Source of the DNA: VRUE01 sp963695835
Lineage (GTDB): Bacteria > Actinomycetota > Thermoleophilia > Solirubrobacterales > 70-9
NCBI GenBank assembly: GCA_963695835.1
Contig: CAVOHR010000001.1
Span: 248,001-312,000, forward strand
Direction of reading: 5' to 3'
Length of the DNA stretch: 64,000 bases
Position numbers and translations under genes: made by a program. Positions within the stretch are counted from its first letter, which is position 1, and every line of letters begins with the position of its first letter. Under the pieces are notes generated by a model. It ran no database searches and had not been told where the DNA came from. It saw nothing but the letters and a program-made list of their open reading frames with translations. Shown here in pieces: positions 7,120-13,348 of the stretch.

Positions 7120-8210
7120 AGGGTATCCATTTAACCGGCCTTGCCCTGGCGCCGCCACGGACGGCGGGCGCGCGGCCGGTCGAGGCTCGGCGGATGCCCG
7201 CGCTCGCTCGGGGGCCGACGCGGCACAGCGCTGGGCTGCGGATTCAGGATCAGGTCTCGGTAGCGCACGGGGTCGTGACCTGCGGCAAGCTCCAGCACGC
7301 GGTAGAAGACGAGCCCGCGGCTGCGTGAGTGCCGGCGGTTGAAGCGAAACACGAACTCGTTCAGGTAGCCGGGCAGATGGGCCTCGTCGACCGACCCCTG
7401 GTGGGTGCCAAGCAACCATCGCTTCGCCAGCGAGGAGACCCTGTGCACACCGGGCAGCAACTTCGAGGCGTCCGCCCCGGCCGCGCCCGCGAGCCGCTCG
7501 TGGACGTACAGGTCCCGCGTGGCGGGCCGGTAGGGCTGCAAGCCGTCGGTGATCACCTTGGCGCCCGGCTCGACGTTGTCGATCAGGAAGGAGCGCAGTG
7601 ACTCCGCGGAAGCATCGGGGATCGGCGCCATCCGGCAGCGCCCGAAGCCGCGGGGCTCTGAGCGCTCCACGGCGACGCCGACCAGCACCTTCTTGCCCTT
7701 CTGGCGCCCACCGCGCAGGCCGGGCTCCTCGCCGCCGAAGTAGGACTCGTCGACCTCCACCGCGCCGGATAGGCGCTCTCGCCCGGGGCGCACGAGCACC
7801 GAGCGCAGCCGCCCCAGCATCGCCCACGCAGTCTGGTAGGAGCCGATCTCGAGCTGGCGCTTCAGCGCGAGCGCCGAGATTCCGTCCTTCTGGGAGGCGA
7901 ACATCCAGCAGGTGGCGAACCAGACTGTGAGCGGGGTCCGCGTGCGGTCGAAGATCGTGCCCGCGGTCGGCGATGTCCGCGACCCGCACGACGAGCACTT
8001 GAGGCGGCCGTCCGCCATTCGCCAGCCCCCCGCGCTACCGCAGCCGGGGCAGACGAACCCTTCCGGCCAGCGCAGCCACTCGAGGTAATCGAGGCAGTCG
8101 GCGTCGGCCTGGAACCAGGCTCGGAACTCGCCCAGCGAGCGCGGGTAGTGCTTTCCAGCTTGGGGACTGGCGATTCGGGGATTCTAAGGCCGGTTAAATG
8201 GATACCCCTT
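7118..8210 (-). mobile_element. IS1595-family (ISXO2-like) insertion sequence
   Basis: A 1093-bp element with 25-bp terminal inverted repeats that match at 24 positions (7118-7142 and 8186-8210; core GGGTATCCATTTAACCGG). It is flanked by a perfect 8-bp direct repeat and carries one transposase gene on the minus strand. It sits inside the 3' end of an antitoxin gene. The intact ends and exact target repeat indicate a fairly recent insertion. Confidence 0.9.
7131..8174 (-). CDS. ISXO2-like transposase
   Basis: A DDE transposase with an N-terminal zinc ribbon (FVCPGC...LKCSSC) and catalytic residues in VEVDESYFGG, VITDGLQPY and YLNEFVFRFNRR; the last two follow the KRWLLGTHQGSV motif of the family. 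The first ATG (8018) would cut off most of the zinc ribbon. The family-like N-terminus (GKHYPRSLGEFRAWF) extends to about 8174, where the only usable codon before a stop is ATC. Either a rare ATC start is used or the initiation codon was lost, which would make the element non-autonomous. The stop codon lies in the inverted repeat. Confidence 0.8.
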   Translation of the reverse strand: MASPQAGKHYPRSLGEFRAWFQADADCLDYLEWLRWPEGFVCPGCGSAGGWRMADGRLKCSSCGSRTSPTAGTIFDRTRTPLTVWFATCWMFASQKDGISALALKRQLEIGSYQTAWAMLGRLRSVLVRPGRERLSGAVEVDESYFGGEEPGLRGGRQKGKKVLVGVAVERSEPRGFGRCRMAPIPDASAESLRSFLIDNVEPGAKVITDGLQPYRPATRDLYVHERLAGAAGADASKLLPGVHRVSSLAKRWLLGTHQGSVDEAHLPGYLNEFVFRFNRRHSRSRGLVFYRVLELAAGHDPVRYRDLILNPQPSAVPRRPPSERGHPPSLDRPRARRPWRRQGKAG

Positions 8211-8218
8211 AGCCGGCT
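8211..8218 (+). repeat. Right target-site duplication of IS1595-family element
   Basis: An exact copy of AGCCGGCT at 7110-7117. Confidence 0.85.
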
Positions 8219-8247
8219 TGTCCTGGGAGGAGTTCCGGCCGCGGTGA

Positions 8248-8550
8248 GGTGAGGTCTGGTGGCACGAGCCGCCAGACGACAAGATCCGGCCGGTCGTCAT
8301 CCTCACTCGCGATGACATGATCCACGGCGTGGCCGACGTCATAGCCATGCCGGCAAGTAGAACAGCGCACGACTGGCTGACCGAGGTAGAGGTCGGACCC
8401 GAGGACGGAATGCCGACGACATCCTTCCTCGTCGCAGAGAACACCCTTTCGGCCGAGAAGGTCTACCTGATCGAGCGGATGACGGAGCTCGGTACGGCGA
8501 AGATGGCCGAGGTCTGCCGAGCCCTGGCCCAAGCGACGAGCTGCGGCTGA
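8248..8550 (+). CDS. MazF/PemK-like toxin separated from its antitoxin by an IS
   Basis: The frame reads GEVWWHEPPDDKIRPVVILT, RDDMIHGVADVIAMPASRTA, VEVGPEDGMPTTSFLVAENT and ends in KMAEVCRALAQATSCG. It is a full-length MazF fold of about 100 residues, paralogous to 3831-4142. No ATG, GTG or TTG exists in frame between the antitoxin's original TGA (8245-8247) and GEVWW. The first in-frame ATG (8317) would drop the first two strands. So the 5' end may have been damaged, or a non-standard start is used. The IS also separates it from the operon promoter, so expression would need read-through or an outward promoter. Confidence 0.7.
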   Translation, partial: GEVWWHEPPDDKIRPVVILTRDDMIHGVADVIAMPASRTAHDWLTEVEVGPEDGMPTTSFLVAENTLSAEKVYLIERMTELGTAKMAEVCRALAQATSCG

Positions 8551-8639
8551 ACTCACTCTCCTCACGACGTCCGCCTGCGGTGCCGCCTGTGCCGTTTGCT
8601 GTCCTTCAGTCGCTCTCCTCGCTCTCGCCATCGTCCGGC

Positions 8640-11600
8640 TCAACCGCGGTGGTGCTTCTTCTTCTTCGGCTTGGGGCCGAGCTTGAGGTCGACCTTGCCG
8701 CCGGCGGGCAAAGTGGCCCCGGCACCCGGCGAGGAGGACTTGACAACGAGGGCGCCCTTTGCCTTCTTCGGCTTGGTCACCTTGCCCAGGGCGCAGTGGG
8801 CGGCGGCAAGGGCAGACTTCGCCTGGCCGAGGGTCTTCTTGGCCAGCTTGGGGACGACGCACTTGTCTTCGGCCGGGGGCGGTGGCGGTGGGCAGAGCGA
8901 TGGGTTCGTCGCGCAGGTTTCCGCGGGGGGCGCCGGGTTGGCGGTGAACGTCGCCGTCACCGTGGTGTCGGCTTCGATCGTGAAGGTGCAGGGCGTGCTC
9001 GAGCAGCTGGCGGCCGAGCCGCTGGCGGCGCTGAAGCCGGCGAAGCTGGAGCCGGAGGCGGCCGAGGCGGCAAGCGTCACCAGGGTTCCGTCAGCGTAGG
9101 TGGAGGCGCAGGCGCCGCCATTGCAGGTGACCGAGCCTGAACCGCTGCCCGTTTTGTTGACGGTGAGGGTGTGGGTGATCGGCAGGGTCGTGAACGGCTC
9201 AGAGGAGCCGTTCACGGGGCCGCCGCCGGCGTTGGTGGCGCGGACGCGGTAGATGTAGGCGGTGTTGGCGGTGAGGCTGGTTGCGGTGGCCGTGACGGCG
9301 GTGTTGGAGGTGCCCGTCACCGGGGTCGTGGTGCAGGGCACCGTGGTGGCTGAGGCGTAGGTCGGGTCGGTGGCCAGGGTCACCTGGAAGGAGCAGGCCG
9401 AGCCGAGCGATGCGCCTTCGTTGTCGACGTGGCCGTTCAGGACCGCAGTGGTCTGGGTGACCGTGCCCTCGGGGTCGGTGGTGACAACCGGGGCGTTGGG
9501 CAGGGTCGTGAACGGCTCAGAGGAGCCGTTCGCGGGGCCGCCGCCGGCGTTGGTGGCGCGGACGCGGTAGATGTAGGCGGTGTTGGCGGTGAGGCTGGTT
9601 GCGGTGGCCGTGACGGCGGTGTTGGAGGTGCCCGTCACCGGGGTCGTGGTGCAGGGCACCGTGGTGGCTGAGGCGTAGGTCGGGTCGGTGGCCAGGGTCA
9701 CCTGGAAGGAGCAGGCCGAGCCGAGCGATGCGCCTTCGTTGTCGACGTGGCCGTTCAGGACCGCAGTGGTCTGGGTGACCGTGCCCTCGGGGTCGGTGGT
9801 GACAACCGGGGCGTTGGGCAGGGTCGTGAACGGCTCAGAGGAGCCGTTCGCGGGGCCGCCGCCGGCGTTGGTGGCGCGGACGCGGTAGATGTAGGCGGTG
9901 TTGGCGGTGAGGCTGGTTGCGGTGGCCGTGACGGCGGTGTTGGAGGTGCCCGTCACCGGGGTCGTGGTGCAGGGCACCGTGGTGGCTGAGGCGTAGGTCG
10001 GGTCGGTGGCCAGGGTCACCTGGAAGGAGCAGGCCGAGCCGAGCGATGCGCCTTCGTTGTCGACGTGGCCGTTCAGGACCGCAGTGGTCTGGGTGACCGT
10101 GCCCTCGGGGTCGGTGGTGACAACCGGGGCGTTGGGCAGGGTCGTGAACGGCTCAGAGGAGCCGTTCGCGGGGCCGCCGCCGGCGTTGGTGGCGCGGACG
10201 CGGTAGATGTAGGCGGTGTTGGCGGTGAGGCTGGTTGCGGTGGCCGTGACGGCGGTGTTGGAGGTGCCCGTCACCGGGGTCGTGGTGCAGGGCACCGTGG
10301 TGGCTGAGGCGTAGGTCGGGTCGGTGGCCAGGGTCACCTGGAAGGAGCAGGCCGAGCCGAGCGATGCGCCTTCGTTGTCGACGTGGCCGTTCAGGACCGC
10401 AGTGGTCTGGGTGACCGTGCCCTCGGGGTCGGTGGTGACAACCGGGGGCGGCGGCATCGGGCCGAATTCGGCCGTAACCGACTTCGGTTCGTCCATTTTC
10501 ACTTTGCAGTTGCCGCCCGGTTCGGAGTCGCAACCGGTCCATTCGACGAATTCGTTGCCGAGGTCCGGGGTCGCGGTGAGGGTGACTTCCGTGTTTTCGA
10601 CGTATTCGTCGGAGCAGACGCCGCTGCCTTCGCGGCAGTTGACGATCGCCCCGGAGTTGGCGCTGACTTTGCCTTCGCCGGTGACGGTGACTTCGAGTTC
10701 GAATTCTTCGGGCGGCGGCACCGGGGCGAATTCGGCCGTAACCGACTTCGGTTCGTCCATTTTCACTTTGCAGTTGCCGCCCGGTTCGGAGTCGCAACCG
10801 GTCCATTCGACGAATTCGTTGCCGAGGTCCGGGGTCGCGGTGAGGGTGACTTCCGTGTTTTCGACGTATTCGTCGGAGCAGACGCCGCTGCCTTCGCGGC
10901 AGTTGACGATCGCCCCGGAGTTGGCGCTGACTTTGCCTTCGCCGGTGACGGTGACTTCGAGTTCGAATTCTTCGGGCGGCGGGATCGGGCCGAATTCGGC
11001 GCTCACCGACTTGGCTTCGGTCATCGTCACCTTGCAGTTGCCGCCCGGTTCGGAGTCGCAACCGGTCCATTCGACGAATTCGTTGCCGAGGTCCGGGGTC
11101 GCGGTGAGGGTGACTTCCGTGTTTTCGACGTATTCGTCGGAGCAGACGCCGCTGCCTTCGCGGCAGTTGACGATCGCCCCGGAGTTGGCGCTGACTTTGC
11201 CTTCGCCGGTGACGGTGACTTCGAGTTCGAATTCGGTCGACGCTTCAGGGTCGAAGACCGCTTCGACCGTCTTGTCGGCGTCCATTTCGACTTCGCATTC
11301 GGTGGCGCTCGGTTCGGCGTCGCATTCGCCTCCCCATTCGACGAATTTGGAGCCCAGATTCGCCTGGGCGATCAGGATCAGTTCGGTTCCTTCGAGGTAT
11401 TTTTCAACGCAGGGTTCGGGTCCTTCTTCGGCTTCGCATACGACCGTGCCGATGCCCGTGCCCGGTTTTTCGATGGTGAGGGTGAATTCTTCGGGTTCGG
11501 GTTCGAAGACCGCTTCGACCGTCTTTTCTTCGTCCATTTCGACTTCGCATTCGGTGGCGCTCGGTTCGGCGTCGCATTCGCCTCCCCATTCGACGAATTT

Positions 11601-12089
11601 GGAGCCTTCGGCGGGTTCGGCGATCAGGGTTAGTTTGGTCCCTTCGAGGTATTCTTCTTCGCATTCTTCGGCCGGGCCTTCGACTTCGCATAGGACTTCG
11701 CCTTCGCCTTCGCCGCTGAATTCGATCGTGAGGGGGACGTAGTTGAGCTCTGCTTCGAAGACGACAAAGACGGTGTGCACTCCGTCCATTTCGAGTTCGC
11801 AGGCGAGGGGGCCGCAGTCGCCGTAGAATTCGAGGAATTCGGAGCCGAGATCGGGTTCGGGGACGACCGTGACTTCGTCGCCCGCTTCGTATTCGGGTGC
11901 GCACGGTTCGAGGCCGCCGCCGTTGACTTCGCATTCCCAGGTTCCGGTGCCGCTGCCTTCCGGGGTGACCGTGAGGGGGAATTCGGCCGCCGAGGCGAAG
12001 GCCGGGAGCGCGAGGGCGAGAGACAGCGCGAGGGCGAGGGCCGCCGCGAGGAAGGCGGGGGCGGCGAAGCGGGGGCGGATCTTTGACAT
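8640..12089 (-). CDS. Very large secreted repeat protein with PASTA-like C-terminus
   Basis: A 1149-aa protein with a Sec signal peptide (ALPAFASA, cut near residue 34). Acidic InlB-type repeats (about 35-540) include three nearly identical 88-residue units with EYVENTEVTLTATPDLGNEF. Four identical-looking 106-residue fibronectin-III-like units follow (about 545-970; TTDPEGTVTQTTAVLNGHVD to YRVRATNAGGGP). Another InlB-type repeat (VTATF) and a proline linker lead to a C-terminal PASTA-like domain (VPKLAKKTLGQAKSALAAAH, GATLPAGGKVDLKLG) and a Lys/His tail. PASTA domains bind peptidoglycan in other proteins, so cell-wall attachment is plausible. AAGAAAGG precedes the ATG. Confidence 0.8.
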   Translation of the reverse strand: MSKIRPRFAAPAFLAAALALALSLALALPAFASAAEFPLTVTPEGSGTGTWECEVNGGGLEPCAPEYEAGDEVTVVPEPDLGSEFLEFYGDCGPLACELEMDGVHTVFVVFEAELNYVPLTIEFSGEGEGEVLCEVEGPAEECEEEYLEGTKLTLIAEPAEGSKFVEWGGECDAEPSATECEVEMDEEKTVEAVFEPEPEEFTLTIEKPGTGIGTVVCEAEEGPEPCVEKYLEGTELILIAQANLGSKFVEWGGECDAEPSATECEVEMDADKTVEAVFDPEASTEFELEVTVTGEGKVSANSGAIVNCREGSGVCSDEYVENTEVTLTATPDLGNEFVEWTGCDSEPGGNCKVTMTEAKSVSAEFGPIPPPEEFELEVTVTGEGKVSANSGAIVNCREGSGVCSDEYVENTEVTLTATPDLGNEFVEWTGCDSEPGGNCKVKMDEPKSVTAEFAPVPPPEEFELEVTVTGEGKVSANSGAIVNCREGSGVCSDEYVENTEVTLTATPDLGNEFVEWTGCDSEPGGNCKVKMDEPKSVTAEFGPMPPPPVVTTDPEGTVTQTTAVLNGHVDNEGASLGSACSFQVTLATDPTYASATTVPCTTTPVTGTSNTAVTATATSLTANTAYIYRVRATNAGGGPANGSSEPFTTLPNAPVVTTDPEGTVTQTTAVLNGHVDNEGASLGSACSFQVTLATDPTYASATTVPCTTTPVTGTSNTAVTATATSLTANTAYIYRVRATNAGGGPANGSSEPFTTLPNAPVVTTDPEGTVTQTTAVLNGHVDNEGASLGSACSFQVTLATDPTYASATTVPCTTTPVTGTSNTAVTATATSLTANTAYIYRVRATNAGGGPANGSSEPFTTLPNAPVVTTDPEGTVTQTTAVLNGHVDNEGASLGSACSFQVTLATDPTYASATTVPCTTTPVTGTSNTAVTATATSLTANTAYIYRVRATNAGGGPVNGSSEPFTTLPITHTLTVNKTGSGSGSVTCNGGACASTYADGTLVTLAASAASGSSFAGFSAASGSAASCSSTPCTFTIEADTTVTATFTANPAPPAETCATNPSLCPPPPPPAEDKCVVPKLAKKTLGQAKSALAAAHCALGKVTKPKKAKGALVVKSSSPGAGATLPAGGKVDLKLGPKPKKKKHHRG
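9181..10445 (-). repeat. Four 318-bp tandem repeats encoding fibronectin-like units
   Basis: The period is 318 bp (106 codons). The four units are base-identical over almost their whole length; the visible difference is one Ala/Val codon in the last protein unit. Such homogeneity points to recent expansion or gene conversion, and copy number may vary between strains or be misassembled. Confidence 0.85.
10446..11237 (-). repeat. Three 264-bp tandem repeats encoding InlB-type units
   Basis: The period is 264 bp (88 codons). The units differ only near their borders (SVSAEFGPIPPP against SVTAEFAPVPPP). Confidence 0.8.
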
Positions 12090-12134
12090 CGGTGGCCTTT
12101 CTTGATCTGTCAGGGGCGGCGGGGGCGCTGAGGG

Positions 12135-12600
12135 TCAGCGGTGGCGGTGGTGCCGCTTCTTGTGGGCCTTGCGGCAGCTCGGCTGCAGGGCCGGGTGCAG
12201 GGTGATCGCCTTGCCGTTTTGCGCCTTGAGGTCGACCTGGGCGCGGTTGGTGGAGGCGCAGAGGTTGGTGCTGTTGACGATCAGCCCCTTCTTGCCGCCC
12301 TGCATTTCGAGGATGAAGCGCGATACCGGGGCGTCGGGGACAAGACGGGCGAACCCACGACCCCGCATGCCCGGATGACGCGTGTGGCGCACACAACCGG
12401 CCGCGCCTCGCTCACTGCGCCTTGCTGCGCCTCGCGGCGCGCTCCTGCGCATCTCGGCGTTCTCGGGCTTGCGCTTGGCACCACCAAGCGCTGCGCCCTG
12501 CGTCCTTGGTCTGCTTGGCCACACGCGCCCCCGGTCACGCGCGGCCACGGGTTCGACCGTCATTTCGAAGGTGTTGCGAATGCCGCCGCCCGAACCGCAG
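12135..12600 (-). pseudogene. 3' relic of the large surface-protein family
   Basis: The minus strand encodes VPDAPVSRFILEMQGGKKGL, IVNSTNLCASTNRAQVDLKA and a basic tail HKKRHHRHR. This is the exact C-terminal signature of the proteins at 13349 and 34480. The preceding family motif, GGIRNTFE, appears at about 12560-12600 but is separated from it by some 220 bp of unrelated GC-rich sequence. No start codon or upstream body exists, so this is a decayed, interrupted 3' end. Confidence 0.65.
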
Positions 12601-12610
12601 GGAGGCACGG

Positions 12611-12616
12611 TATCCT
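12611..12616 (+). promoter_or_regulatory. -10 box of the 12626/12816 gene pair
   Basis: TATCCT ends 9 nt before ATG 12626 (3 nt before ATG 12620). A leaderless layout supports the second ATG as the start. Confidence 0.4.
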
Positions 12617-12625
12617 GGAATGGCG

Positions 12626-12826
12626 ATGACGACCAAGATTGAGACTGAGATCGAAGTTCGCGAGCTGGACCGAGGGGCCGGTCGGGAGCTACTGGACGAA
12701 CAGGCTCGCAAGTACCTGGGAATCGGCGGGGAGGAGTTCCTGCGGCGCTGGGACGCCGGCGAGATCGACGCCGATGCGAATCCGGACGTGATGCGGGTCG
12801 CAATGCTCGCCGGCTTTGCACGCTAG
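12626..12826 (+). CDS. Small antitoxin-like protein
   Basis: A 66-aa acidic protein: MTTKIETEIEVRELDRGAGR, ELLDEQARKYLGIGGEEFLR, RWDAGEIDADANPDVMRVAM. The LGIGGEEFLRRWDAGEID segment is a motif often seen in small antitoxin-like proteins paired with an adjacent toxin. An ATG two codons upstream is possible. It overlaps the next gene by 11 bp, so the two are translationally coupled. A TA antitoxin role is an inference from context. Confidence 0.6.
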   Translation: MTTKIETEIEVRELDRGAGRELLDEQARKYLGIGGEEFLRRWDAGEIDADANPDVMRVAMLAGFAR

Positions 12827-13316
12827 CCCCGCCGAGGCCGCCGAGGCGTTCCGCGCCCGACGGGTCGCGATCCTGACCTGCCTGACCCCTGCCTACGTGG
12901 AGCTGCGCGGCTACGCGCCGGCGCCTTCGCCACATCCCTTCGCGCTGGCCAAGGGCGAGGCGGTGCGCCTGCGCGGCGAGAACCAGCTGGGCCTGATCGT
13001 AGCCGAGGAGTACGAGTTGATCGAGGTGGCCGCCGGTGGATGGCAGGCCCAAGTCGTTTCCTATTTCTATGCGTTCGAGCATGCCGGCAGCGAGCTGCTC
13101 GCCTACCACTGGCATCCGCAGGGCCATAGCCGGGTCACCGAGCCACACCTGCACGTCCTGGGCGATCGTGAGTTCGAGGGGCAGGCGCTCGGCAAGCTGC
13201 ACCTGCCGACCGGGGCGATTCGCCTCGAGGAGATCGTCGCCTTCGCGATTGAGGAGCTTGGCGCCGAGCCACTGCGCGAGGACTGGCGGGCGGTGCTCGC
13301 CGCCCAGGACGGCTAG
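12816..13316 (+). CDS. Unknown protein, possible TumE/DUF6516-like toxin
   Basis: A 166-aa protein with a TTG start inside the upstream gene. Visible features are LIVAEEYELIEVAAGGWQAQ, then VVSYFYAFEHAGSELLAYHW, the histidine-rich TEPHLHV and a C-terminal helix LEEIVAFAIEELG. The order of a YxYxF strand pair, a W-H-P/H-x-H cluster and a final helix resembles DUF6516 (TumE) toxins, but I cannot confirm membership. The operon structure (small acidic protein then this gene, 11-bp overlap, leaderless promoter) fits a TA module. Confidence 0.5.
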   Translation: MHASPAEAAEAFRARRVAILTCLTPAYVELRGYAPAPSPHPFALAKGEAVRLRGENQLGLIVAEEYELIEVAAGGWQAQVVSYFYAFEHAGSELLAYHWHPQGHSRVTEPHLHVLGDREFEGQALGKLHLPTGAIRLEEIVAFAIEELGAEPLREDWRAVLAAQDG

Positions 13317-13348
13317 CCACCTCTCCCCTCTGGCGAGGATCGAAGGGG

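Noticed and set aside
9181..10445. Regular repeats that could suggest a CRISPR array
   Set aside because: The units are 318 bp, contiguous, in frame and coding; there are no short repeats with unique spacers and no cas genes.
10324..11742. Plus-strand 472-aa and 416-aa frames rich in repeats
   Set aside because: Their repeats are only the antisense image of the InlB-type and fibronectin-type repeats of the 8640-12089 gene.
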